Assembly: GCA_964572685.1 (NCBI GenBank)
Contig: CAZNFJ010000011.1
Coordinates: 1 to 48,366, forward strand
Length of the DNA: 48,366 nt
From: UBA2653 sp964572685
GTDB taxonomy: Bacteria > Pseudomonadota > Gammaproteobacteria > Legionellales > Legionellaceae
Direction: 5' to 3'
Shown here: in pieces, positions 1 to 7,933 of the stretch
Numbering within the stretch: the first letter of the stretch is position 1
Layout: each line of letters begins with the position of its first letter
Notes under the pieces: model-generated
The model's database searches: none
The model's input: the letters and a program-made list of their open reading frames with translations, nothing else
What the model was told of the DNA's origin: nothing
Made by a program: the position numbers and the translations under genes

Positions 1-80
1 AATTATTACCGACAATTATCAGATTTTTAGAGCGCTTGTCAATGCGTAACTTCTAGATTAATTACTAAAAAAATAATATT

Positions 81-911
81 TTAATCACCTAAAGCCTGCC
101 CCCATTGAATGGGTGTTCCAGTTTCCAAACTTGTTTTCCAATGGACGTGAGCTTGCTCAGGTAAAACCATGATGACAGTTGATCCTAGTTTAAAATAGCC
201 GACTTCATCACCTTTTTGAATTTTAAGCGGATTTTTAAAGATTTTTTCCTGGATTTTTTTCGTTCTTTTGATGTCCCCATCCCAAGCCGTGCCAATGCAA
301 CCGACGATGGTAGCTCCAACAAGAATCATCGCCATAGGTCCAAATTCAGTTTCAAAGTGAAGCGCCAATCGTTCATTGCGGGCAAATAATCCAGGGATGT
401 GCTCTGCTGTAAAAGGTTGAACAGAAAATAAATCGCCTGGAATATAGGTTTGTTTAATGAGTTCTCCGGTGATGGGCATGTGAATGCGATGATAATCTTT
501 AGGCGACAAGTAAATGGTCGCAAAATCGCCTTGTTGATATTTTTGAGCCTCTTCTGAATTGTTGAGCAACTGTTCGACAGTGTAATAAAGCCCTTTGGCT
601 TGTAGCAATTTATCCTGTTGAAGTTTGCCGCCTTGACTAATAAATCCATCTGCAGGACTAATAAGACGAGTATTGGCTATTAATCTCGCATCAGATTTTA
701 ATCGACGTGTAAAAAAGTCATTAAAACTTTTATAGGCTTTGGGGTTGGGTTCTAATGCTTCCTGCATATTCACGGGATACTTTTTGATAAAATCCATGAT
801 TAAATAATTTTTTAATGCTGGAATTTCAGAATTCGCTAAAAAACCTGCAAATTTAGTCAGGGCTTGTTTAGGTAAAAGATAATGCCAAAAAAGTTTAAGT
901 GAATCGAGCAT
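81..911 (-). CDS. psd: Phosphatidylserine decarboxylase proenzyme
   Basis: This enzyme converts phosphatidylserine to phosphatidylethanolamine at the inner membrane. The 276-residue product follows the E. coli Psd pattern from its first residues (MLDSLKLFW) through FFTRRLK, SPADGFISQ, YLSPKDYHRIHMP, PGDLFSV and ARNER to the C-terminal FKLGSTV. The LGST motif is the known self-cleavage site, where the serine becomes the pyruvoyl cofactor. The reading frame stays open 32 codons further upstream (to 1007), but I chose the internal ATG at 911 because homology begins there and no ribosome binding site is evident at the upstream ATG. The C-terminal tail is short compared with E. coli. Identity is secure; the exact start is moderately sure. 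Confidence 0.95.
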   Translation of the reverse strand: MLDSLKLFWHYLLPKQALTKFAGFLANSEIPALKNYLIMDFIKKYPVNMQEALEPNPKAYKSFNDFFTRRLKSDARLIANTRLISPADGFISQGGKLQQDKLLQAKGLYYTVEQLLNNSEEAQKYQQGDFATIYLSPKDYHRIHMPITGELIKQTYIPGDLFSVQPFTAEHIPGLFARNERLALHFETEFGPMAMILVGATIVGCIGTAWDGDIKRTKKIQEKIFKNPLKIQKGDEVGYFKLGSTVIMVLPEQAHVHWKTSLETGTPIQWGQALGD

Positions 912-1109
912 AAGATTAATAAAATGAAAATGAATGCACATCATAACCGATTTAAATGCAAAATTTCCACTGTTTTGGTGATTTTCAAGTTCAAAAAAAT
1001 ATGGCATGATTGGTAAAGAAACAAGTTAAAAGATTGTCTCAATGTCTTTTGACATGTTAAGCTAGAGAATTAAGAAGACTTGTTATCAGAACGTGAGGGT
1101 AATTTTTTA

Positions 1110-1388
1110 ATGGGTATTTTTCAGAAAATCAAAAATTGGTTAAAACCAAAAGATCGTCACGATGGAGTGATAAAGTTTTTTGATCGTAAAAAACGATTCG
1201 GATTTATTATCGCAGCTGACAATGAATATTTTTTTCATGCAGCCGCAGTAAGAGGTGGGGATTATCGTTATTTGCAAGACGGCGCACAAGTTAATTTTAT
1301 TCTTGTGAATGGCCGAAAAGGTTTGCAAGCCGATGACATCATGATTATGGGACCTAAACGCATCAAAAAATCAAAAAGAAGTGAATGA
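1110..1388 (+). CDS. Small cold-shock-domain protein
   Basis: A 92-residue basic protein with an N-terminal MGIFQKIKNWLKPK segment followed by a cold-shock (OB-fold) domain. It shows GVIKFFDRKKRFGFI, an RNP-1-like aromatic strand, then EYFFHAAAV (RNP-2-like) and a closing GLQADDI strand. Such domains bind single-stranded RNA or DNA. The ATG at 1110 has a GAGGG 11 bases upstream; an in-frame TTG at 1080 is less likely. The stop lies 1 base before the moxR ATG, so it is probably the first gene of the moxR-bat transcript. It differs from classic CspA by its extra N-terminal basic stretch and basic C-terminal tail. RNA binding is inferred from the domain only. Confidence 0.8.
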   Translation: MGIFQKIKNWLKPKDRHDGVIKFFDRKKRFGFIIAADNEYFFHAAAVRGGDYRYLQDGAQVNFILVNGRKGLQADDIMIMGPKRIKKSKRSE

Positions 1389-1389
1389 C

Positions 1390-2364
1390 ATGAGCAAAAC
1401 ACAAGAACATGTGAGCCATTTAAAGCAATATTTGAATACTCAAATTCTTGGACAATCACATTTAACTCAACGATTATTGATTGCTTTATTAGCTGACGGA
1501 CATTTGTTGGTAGAGGGTGCGCCAGGCCTTGCTAAAACGCGCATGATTAAAGCTTTGGCTGCAGGAATTGAGGCTAAGTTCCATCGAATACAATTTACGC
1601 CAGATCTTTTGCCTGGGGATTTAACAGGCACAGATATTTTTCATCCTGAAAATGGCAGTTTTGTATTTTTGCCAGGGCCTTTATTTCATCATTTGGTTTT
1701 AGCTGATGAAATAAATCGTGCGCCAGCTAAGGTACAATCAGCTTTACTAGAGGCGATGGCGGAGCGTCAAATCACAATAGGCTCAACGACTTATCCCTTG
1801 CCAGCACTTTTTTTGGTGATGGCCACACAAAATCCGATTGAGCAAGAGGGAACTTATCCTTTGCCAGAAGCTCAACTCGATAGATTTTTATTACACGTTA
1901 AAGTTGATTATCCGGATGCTAAAGCAGAGACACAAATCCTAGAATTAGCTCGTCAAGAAGCTCAAAATAATCATTTATGCATACCAGGACCCGAAAAGGT
2001 TCTGACTCAAGAGATGCTTTTTCAAGCTCGAAAAGAGGTGCTTTCAGTCTTTACCAGTGATGATTTAACACAGTACATGATTGATTTAGTGGTGGCTACA
2101 CGTCTGCCTCAAAATTATGCGGATTCTCCTTTATCGCAATGGATACGTTTTGGGGCTAGTCCAAGAGCCACCATCGCCCTAGACCGATGTTCTAAAGCCC
2201 ATGCTTGGTTGGATGGGCGGGATTTTGTGACTCCTGAGGATATTCATGCGATTATCCATGATGTATTACGACATCGCTTATTGCTGACTTTTGAAGCAGA
2301 GGCCGAAGGCATTCAACCTGAACAACTCATTGATGAATTGGTAAAATGGGTCGCTTTACCATAG
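1390..2364 (+). CDS. moxR: MoxR-family AAA+ ATPase
   Basis: A 324-residue MoxR ATPase, a chaperone-like AAA+ protein usually paired with von Willebrand A (VWA) proteins. Visible motifs are Walker A GAPGLAKT (about residues 41-48), Walker B LVLADEINRAP, the MATQNPIEQEGTYPLPEAQLDRF sensor/arginine region and the C-terminal SPRATIALDRC sensor-2-like segment. The ATG at 1390 is preferred to the in-frame GTG at 1381 because MSKTQEH matches the usual short N-terminus. It overlaps the DUF58 gene by 19 bases. The operon order MoxR-DUF58-DUF4381-VWA-VWA-TPR-BatD is a well-known arrangement linked to envelope and oxygen stress tolerance. Confidence 0.95.
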   Translation: MSKTQEHVSHLKQYLNTQILGQSHLTQRLLIALLADGHLLVEGAPGLAKTRMIKALAAGIEAKFHRIQFTPDLLPGDLTGTDIFHPENGSFVFLPGPLFHHLVLADEINRAPAKVQSALLEAMAERQITIGSTTYPLPALFLVMATQNPIEQEGTYPLPEAQLDRFLLHVKVDYPDAKAETQILELARQEAQNNHLCIPGPEKVLTQEMLFQARKEVLSVFTSDDLTQYMIDLVVATRLPQNYADSPLSQWIRFGASPRATIALDRCSKAHAWLDGRDFVTPEDIHAIIHDVLRHRLLLTFEAEAEGIQPEQLIDELVKWVALP

Positions 2365-3296
2365 AAGAATATCTAAACTCACCTTTTGAAGTCAGTCTTC
2401 AAGAGCTTTTCGCCTTGCAAAAATGGGTGAGTGGTCAAAAATACCCGACTCGTCATTCCCGACAAAATGCCATGGTTCAAAAATCTAAAGTGCGTGGTCG
2501 TGGAATGGATTATGCGGAAACCAAAAATTATTTTCCTGGTGATGAAGTTCGTTTAATGGATTGGCGAGTGACCGCAAGGACTCAAAAACCCCACGTTAAA
2601 GTGTTCGAGGTTGAAAGAGAGTGTCCGGTGATGGTCGTGTTAAATATGGCGCCAAGTATGTTTTTTGGAACTCGTACATGTTTAAAGTCTGTATTAGCGG
2701 CACAATTGTCAGCATTACTGGCCTGGACTGCAAAAAAGCAAGGTGACAGAGTTGGTGGCATGCTCAGTTCTTCTGAAAATCGATTTTTGTGTCTACCACA
2801 TGCGCGCAATCAAACCTTGATTCACTTTTTAAAAACAGTGAGTTTAGCAACCACTCAATATCAAAATTCCCTATGGAGTGATTGGTCACAACAGCCACAA
2901 CAGGACTCTTCTTTTCGAAAAGCTTTGCAGGAATTAAATAAAACATTAAAACCTGGGACCTTGCTACTTCTGGTTAACGATTGGTACGATGAACCTTCGG
3001 ATATCCAACCTTATTTATACGAATTAAGACGGCATCATGATATGATTTTATATCATGTTTGCGATCCATTGGAGCAAGGTATTGAACTTCATGGTATATA
3101 TCCGATAGCCCAAGGCAAAGAGATTAAAAATCTTAACTTGCAAAACAAAACTCAGATGGAGAGTTATCGGGAATTTGCCCTTGATAACATGACAAGATGG
3201 CAAAATATTGCTCGAAAAATTGGGGTGCCTTACCACCCATGTTCAGTTGATACGGATTTAACTTTATTGGTTCGTCAAAGTTTGTTGAGGAGATGA
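2346..3296 (+). CDS. DUF58 domain-containing protein
   Basis: A 316-residue member of the DUF58 family, which accompanies MoxR ATPases. The family signature is clear: GRGMDYAETKNYFPGDEVR followed by MDWRVTARTQKPHVKVFEVERE around residues 50-95. The C-terminal half resembles a VWA-like fold (VMVVLNMAPSM, LLLLVNDWYD), with no intact metal-binding DxSxS motif. The start lies inside moxR (19-base overlap), and its stop is 1 base before the next GTG, so translation is probably coupled. It has no obvious membrane segment, unlike its downstream neighbours. Function in the complex is not established from sequence. Confidence 0.9.
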   Translation: MGRFTIEEYLNSPFEVSLQELFALQKWVSGQKYPTRHSRQNAMVQKSKVRGRGMDYAETKNYFPGDEVRLMDWRVTARTQKPHVKVFEVERECPVMVVLNMAPSMFFGTRTCLKSVLAAQLSALLAWTAKKQGDRVGGMLSSSENRFLCLPHARNQTLIHFLKTVSLATTQYQNSLWSDWSQQPQQDSSFRKALQELNKTLKPGTLLLLVNDWYDEPSDIQPYLYELRRHHDMILYHVCDPLEQGIELHGIYPIAQGKEIKNLNLQNKTQMESYREFALDNMTRWQNIARKIGVPYHPCSVDTDLTLLVRQSLLRR

Positions 3297-3297
3297 C

Positions 3298-3771
3298 GTG
3301 ATTGATGCTGCAGTGCTTGAACAATTAAGAGATATTCATCTGCCCGACATGGTCAGTCCTTGGCCTTTTGCTGTAGGTTGGTGGCTGGTCATTTTCGTCG
3401 GACTGGCGGTGATTCTATTGATTAACTTTTCGATGAAATATTATGATAACTATCTAATTCGATCTCAGTTTTTAAAAGAACTGCGATTGATTCAAAAAGA
3501 ATATAAAAATGACAGTCGTGCTAATTATGCTTTGCAAAAAATCGCGAGAACTTTAAAAAAGGCTGCATTGTACTATTATCCAAGACAAGTGGTTGCCAGT
3601 CTGCATGGTGAGGAATGGTTGAAATTTTTAAGCGCAACATCGAAAGATTTGGATGTTGCTCGTTGTGAAAAACTTTTTAAAAACGCATTATATCAGTCCT
3701 CCTACAAAGAAGATATTTCACATGTTTTTGTCTTGGCACATCATTGGATTAAACAACAGAGGCCCAAATAG
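3298..3771 (+). CDS. DUF4381 domain membrane protein
   Basis: A 157-residue protein starting with GTG behind a GAGGAG ribosome binding site. It carries the DUF4381 opening pattern LRDIHLPDMVSPWPFAVGWWLV directly before one transmembrane helix (about residues 25-43), then a soluble basic helical domain. DUF4381 proteins sit between DUF58 and BatA-type genes in MoxR operons. The topology is probably a short periplasmic N-terminus with a cytoplasmic C-terminal domain. Its stop codon abuts the ATG of the next gene. Role in the complex is inferred from position only. Confidence 0.88.
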   Translation: MIDAAVLEQLRDIHLPDMVSPWPFAVGWWLVIFVGLAVILLINFSMKYYDNYLIRSQFLKELRLIQKEYKNDSRANYALQKIARTLKKAALYYYPRQVVASLHGEEWLKFLSATSKDLDVARCEKLFKNALYQSSYKEDISHVFVLAHHWIKQQRPK

Positions 3772-4758
3772 ATGTACGATTTTAGTCAACCTTGGTTGCT
3801 TATTTTGTGCGTTGTTCCATGGATAGTGTATTGCTATTGCTCACCACTTTTGGTGCAGTATCAATATGCTTTACGTGTCCCTTTTTTTAAAAGATGGAGT
3901 CAAAACTCTCCACCGGAACAAATGTCATCACAAATTCCTTGGTTTTGGCATTGGGTGGGTATTTGGTTTTTATTAGTAATTGCTTTGGCTGGACCTCGAT
4001 GGGTCGGTCATGTCGTTCCATTAAGCTATGATACGCATCATGTGATGTTAGTTCTGGATATTTCGGGTTCTATGGGTTTAGAAGATATGCCTTCTCGAGG
4101 TGGTTTTGAATCACGCTGGCAAGTGGTTCGTCGAACAGCGCTTTCTTTTGTTCAACATCGACATCAAGATAAAATGGGTCTTATCTTGTTTGGCGAACAA
4201 GCCTATCTTTTTGCACCTTTGACCTTGGATAAAGATACTGTGAAAGCCCGTATTGAGGATGCTGATGTTGGTATGGCAGGTCAAGCCACAGCCCTTGGTG
4301 ATGCCATGGGGCTTGGTATTAAACATCTTAAAAATACGCCAGGCAATGGCCGAGTCATGATTTTATTAACAGATGGTGTAACCAATGCAGGGCTTATTCA
4401 TATCGATAAAGCTGCTGATATGGCGAAACAAGAAGGTATTAAGATCTATGCTATTGGATTAGGTCCGGATCATAAAAATCGTTCGATATCCAGCTTATTT
4501 TGGAAGTTACAGTCGAGTAATGATCTGGATGAAAAATCACTTAGAGCCATTGCAGAAAAAACTCAAGGACAATATTTCCGAGCAATCGATGAACGTAGTT
4601 TGCAAAAAATTTATCAAGCAATTGATCATATGGAGCCGGTCAAACAAGAAAGACATGACTTGCGACCTGAAAAAGCATATTTTTATATTCCTTTAAGTTT
4701 GGCATTTTTTTGGATGATAGTTTTATTTGCTTATCCCATGTGGCGAGATAGAAAATGA
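3772..4758 (+). CDS. batA: BatA-like VWA-domain membrane protein
   Basis: A 328-residue inner-membrane protein with N-terminal helices (about 7-25 and 60-75), a periplasmic or cytoplasmic von Willebrand A domain and a C-terminal helix (about 303-322). The MIDAS metal site looks intact: D96-x-S-x-S (DISGS), T173 in GQATALGDA and T200-D201 in LLTDG. The N-terminal ALAGPRW signature matches BatA/BatB of aerotolerance operons. It starts immediately after the DUF4381 stop and overlaps batB by 4 bases. The symbol is given by analogy with Bacteroides Bat operons; no experimental role is known here. Confidence 0.9.
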   Translation: MYDFSQPWLLILCVVPWIVYCYCSPLLVQYQYALRVPFFKRWSQNSPPEQMSSQIPWFWHWVGIWFLLVIALAGPRWVGHVVPLSYDTHHVMLVLDISGSMGLEDMPSRGGFESRWQVVRRTALSFVQHRHQDKMGLILFGEQAYLFAPLTLDKDTVKARIEDADVGMAGQATALGDAMGLGIKHLKNTPGNGRVMILLTDGVTNAGLIHIDKAADMAKQEGIKIYAIGLGPDHKNRSISSLFWKLQSSNDLDEKSLRAIAEKTQGQYFRAIDERSLQKIYQAIDHMEPVKQERHDLRPEKAYFYIPLSLAFFWMIVLFAYPMWRDRK

Positions 4759-5648
4759 TGACAAATTTTATTTTTTTAAGACCTTTTTTTCTATGGGCCT
4801 TTCTGGCTGTATGCATAATTGGTTGGTACTTATGGAAAAAAAATAAAGTACATCCGGATTGGCAAAAAATATGTGATCCAGTATTTTTGAGTCATTTTTC
4901 TCAGACACAAACCAACCGAACGTGGATATGGACATGGCTTGCTCTGATGATGAGCTTAACGTTATTTGTCGTGGCTCTTGCGGGTCCTAGTTGGAAAAAA
5001 CAGTCGGTCAATGGTCTTAAGACAGAGCAGGCGGTGGTGGTGGTTTGGGATCTATCTCAAGCCATGCTTTTAGATGATATTTCTCCAACTCGAATTGACC
5101 GAAGTCGTCTTTTGATTCAAGAATTATTAAACGCGCATCCTCAAATTCAATGGGGACTGCTTGTGTTTTCCGGTATGCCTTTCGTGGTCACGCCAATTAG
5201 TCATGATATAAATCATATCTTAAATTTTTTGCCGGTTTTAAACCCGCAAATTTTGCCGATCAAAGGTTATCAAATTGAAAAAGCCTTGGTTGAAGCTCAA
5301 AATCTTTTAAAAAAAGCGCATTATTCATCGGGCAGAGTGATCGTGTTATCTTCCAAATCGCCTCCCAGGCAGCTTGATAAGTGGTTTGATCCACAAATAT
5401 CTTGGGCTTGGGTCAATGTTTTTTCAGGTGCTCAGAGTCTGCCACAGCAATCGATATGGCCGATTACAATGGCAGTAAAACCATTGAATCAATGGTTAAA
5501 TCAGGATTGGACACATTTTTCTAAAACCATTCAAAATCCTGAAAAAATGTTGCAATATGAAGATATGGGACGTTACTTTTTATGTTTAGGCATGTTGCCT
5601 CTGGTGATGGTGTTTCGTAAAGGATGGTTTTTAAGACTATGGGTATAA
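4755..5648 (+). CDS. batB: BatB-like VWA-domain membrane protein with degenerate metal site
   Basis: A 297-residue paralogue of BatA with the same architecture: two N-terminal helices (about 5-26 and 58-78, ending ALAGPSW), a VWA domain and a C-terminal hydrophobic helix. The MIDAS motif is degraded: DLSQA (residues 99-103) lacks the second serine, and the expected TDG is replaced by SSK in VIVLSSK. Metal-dependent ligand binding is therefore doubtful. It overlaps batA by 4 bases and batC by 10 bases. A structural role in a heteromeric Bat complex is a plausible inference. Confidence 0.85.
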   Translation: MMTNFIFLRPFFLWAFLAVCIIGWYLWKKNKVHPDWQKICDPVFLSHFSQTQTNRTWIWTWLALMMSLTLFVVALAGPSWKKQSVNGLKTEQAVVVVWDLSQAMLLDDISPTRIDRSRLLIQELLNAHPQIQWGLLVFSGMPFVVTPISHDINHILNFLPVLNPQILPIKGYQIEKALVEAQNLLKKAHYSSGRVIVLSSKSPPRQLDKWFDPQISWAWVNVFSGAQSLPQQSIWPITMAVKPLNQWLNQDWTHFSKTIQNPEKMLQYEDMGRYFLCLGMLPLVMVFRKGWFLRLWV

Positions 5649-6310
5649 AATTTTTAAAATTAATACTGATTTGGCTATGTTTATTTCCATGTTGGTCCTT
5701 TCATTTATGGAAAAATGACAACCAGCAGGCCTATGATTTTTTTCAAGCCAAGCATTTTAAGGAAGCACAAGAGCTCTTTAATAGTTTTGAATGGAAAGGG
5801 ATTGCGGCTTATCGAAATCAAGATTATGCCAAGGCTATTCAATACTTAAGTCAAGTGCAGAATGCTGAAGCTTATTATAATCTTGGTAATAGCTATGCTC
5901 GCCTTGGTCAATTAGAGGCGGCGATAAAAGCTTATAAAAATACCATTTTACTAGATCCTCAGCATGTTGATGCCGCATTTAATATGCAAGTTTTGGAAAA
6001 AGAAATTCAAAAACAAGAAGAAGAACGTAAACGCCAAGAAGAGGAACGTAAACGCCAAGAAGAGGAAGAGCGTAAACGTCAGGAAGAACAACAAAAAAAC
6101 AATCCTGAGCAAGCGCCTTTGGAAAAGAATCAGGAACAGGAAAAGAAAGAGGCTCAAGAGGATCCAAAACCAACGTCTCAGAATGAAAAATCTCCAGATG
6201 CTCAGCAAAATCAAGAGTGGTTGAATTTTATTGATGAAGATCCCAGTGCTCTATTAAAGCAAAAATTTTTACGGGATTATCAAAAGGCGCAGCAAGTGGG
6301 GCATCTATGA
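5639..6310 (+). CDS. batC: BatC-like TPR protein with charged linker
   Basis: A 223-residue protein with an N-terminal hydrophobic segment (signal peptide or anchor, about residues 3-18), tetratricopeptide repeats (about 20-105, e.g. AEAYYNLGNSYARLGQLEAAIKAYKN) and a long Glu/Lys/Arg/Gln-rich linker containing three tandem copies of a QEEERKR-type heptad. TPRs usually mediate protein-protein contacts. The ATG at 5639 was chosen because it places the hydrophobic segment at the N-terminus; an in-frame ATG at 5624 is also possible. The gene overlaps batB by 10 bases and batD by 4 bases (ATGA). Confidence 0.85.
   Translation: MGIKFLKLILIWLCLFPCWSFHLWKNDNQQAYDFFQAKHFKEAQELFNSFEWKGIAAYRNQDYAKAIQYLSQVQNAEAYYNLGNSYARLGQLEAAIKAYKNTILLDPQHVDAAFNMQVLEKEIQKQEEERKRQEEERKRQEEEERKRQEEQQKNNPEQAPLEKNQEQEKKEAQEDPKPTSQNEKSPDAQQNQEWLNFIDEDPSALLKQKFLRDYQKAQQVGHL
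6023..6086 (+). repeat. In-frame tandem repeat inside batC
   Basis: Two identical 21-base units (6023-6043 and 6044-6064) are followed by a diverged third unit with one extra codon. They encode the repeating EERKRQE segment of the charged linker. Units of a multiple of three bases can gain or lose copies without breaking the frame. Confidence 0.85.
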
Positions 6311-7869
6311 AAAATCTTTGCACCGTTTTATTACTGATCTTTACTTGTCAAACCTATGCATTGTTGTCAGTGGAGATTAGTCCTAATCCTGCGGTCATGG
6401 GACAAGATGTGCAATTGATTTTGAAGAAAAAAGATAATGCATCGAGTGGATTACCTGACTTATCAGCCTTAGAAAAGGATTTTTCTATTGTTGGAACGCA
6501 ACAAAGTCATGCTTTTCAAAATATAAATGGAGTCTCTCATCAAGAAGATACCTGGCTTATTTTAATGAATCCTAAGCATCAAGGAAAAATTGTTATACCG
6601 GCTTTGACATGGGGTAAAGAAAAAACCACAGTCCTGTCATTAGATGTTCAGGCCATGGATAGAAAACAAACTTCATCAACTCAAATCGGAGAAAGTGTAT
6701 TGATGAAATGGGAAATTGAGCCGAAAAATCCTATGGTTCATGAACAAGTGAAAATCAAATTAAAAATATATCATACGGAACCCTTACTGGACGCAAAGTT
6801 GGTGCCACCAAGCGTGGATAATGGTTTATTATTTGCTCTGGATTCGCAGACACATTTAATGGAAATTTTAAATCAACAACGTTATCAGGTCGAACAATAT
6901 CGATATGTTGTTTATCCGCAAAAGCAGGGAAAAATGTACATTCATCCACCCGTTTTGGATGCTTTAGAATATGGCATGATTCCTACCCCTATTCATCTGA
7001 CTTTGGCAAAAAAAGTCATGATGGTTGCCCCAAATCTTATAAAAAATGCTATCCCTGTTGAAAACTTATCTTATCAGGAACTTATTCCTTTGAGTAAAAA
7101 AATTGGTGTTCATTTGGGGGATACTGTGGTTCGAAAAGTTGAAGTCATCGCAAAGGGATTACCTGCGCAGTTGATCCCAGATATTCACCCCTCTTGTGGT
7201 CAACATTGTAAAGTGTACATGAATCCTCCAAAGGTCGATAATCAATTACAAAACGGACAATTGTATGGACACAAAATTTTTGAGATAACCTATTTACCCG
7301 ATGAAGTCGGCATTGCTCAATTGGCGGCTATTGATATCCCATGGTTTAATACACATACGCGTCAAGTGCAAACTTTAAATATTCCAGCAATACCTATTGA
7401 AACATTCCAAGCTAAAATACATGTGGAAACCGGCTCTCCATCAAGTACATCATCAAAATCATGGCTGGGTGGCTTTTTAAGTTTTTTCCTAGGCGCTTTG
7501 TTGATGTGGGTGAGTCGATATGTTCCATGGAAAAAAGTTTTAGAGCAGATCCAGGCTTTTGAATTGCGTCATTATGCATTAAAACGAGCTTGCTTGCGTC
7601 AAGATGCAGTGGCTGCTCGTTTGGCTCTTCTCAAATGGGCCCGTACTCAACCATTTGAAAATCCAATACGTGATTTACATGATATTGCGCGACAAATTCC
7701 AGATGGGGACTTGAAAATAGAAATTAAAACTTTGATTGCTTTTTTATTTAGCCGTCGCCAAGATAAAGTATGGCAAGGTGCAGTTTTATGGAGAGCTTTT
7801 CATGTCTTTAAGTTTGAGAAATCTATAAGGCATCATGAGTCGCACACATCCAATCGATTAAATCCATAA
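6307..7869 (+). CDS. batD: BatD-like oxygen-tolerance protein
   Basis: A 520-residue exported protein, last gene of the moxR-bat operon. It has a signal peptide (MKNLCTVLLLIFTCQTYA), a large periplasmic region with repeated beta-sandwich-like segments (opening SVEISPNPAVMGQDVQLIL, typical of BatD), one transmembrane helix near residues 385-405 (WLGGFLSFFLGALLMWV) and a cytoplasmic helical tail. Its ATG overlaps the batC stop (ATGA). Family members are thought to form an envelope complex with BatA/B; the biochemical activity is unknown. Confidence 0.88.
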   Translation: MKNLCTVLLLIFTCQTYALLSVEISPNPAVMGQDVQLILKKKDNASSGLPDLSALEKDFSIVGTQQSHAFQNINGVSHQEDTWLILMNPKHQGKIVIPALTWGKEKTTVLSLDVQAMDRKQTSSTQIGESVLMKWEIEPKNPMVHEQVKIKLKIYHTEPLLDAKLVPPSVDNGLLFALDSQTHLMEILNQQRYQVEQYRYVVYPQKQGKMYIHPPVLDALEYGMIPTPIHLTLAKKVMMVAPNLIKNAIPVENLSYQELIPLSKKIGVHLGDTVVRKVEVIAKGLPAQLIPDIHPSCGQHCKVYMNPPKVDNQLQNGQLYGHKIFEITYLPDEVGIAQLAAIDIPWFNTHTRQVQTLNIPAIPIETFQAKIHVETGSPSSTSSKSWLGGFLSFFLGALLMWVSRYVPWKKVLEQIQAFELRHYALKRACLRQDAVAARLALLKWARTQPFENPIRDLHDIARQIPDGDLKIEIKTLIAFLFSRRQDKVWQGAVLWRAFHVFKFEKSIRHHESHTSNRLNP

Positions 7870-7933
7870 GGACTTGCTCGGATTCAGCAGTCATGTTATA
7901 TCTCATAATGTTAATTTTTTCTTAGGAATGCAC

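Noticed and set aside
911..1007. 32-codon upstream extension of psd
   Set aside because: The frame is open, but no homology to the Psd N-terminus and no ribosome binding site support it.
1042..1055. ATGTC/TTTT/GACAT hairpin before the cold-shock gene
   Set aside because: Only a 5-bp stem; possible operator, but too short to claim.
5951..6224. Several open frames over the batC repeat on both strands
   Set aside because: Low-complexity, charged repeat coding produces open shadow frames; none has a ribosome binding site or a sensible protein.
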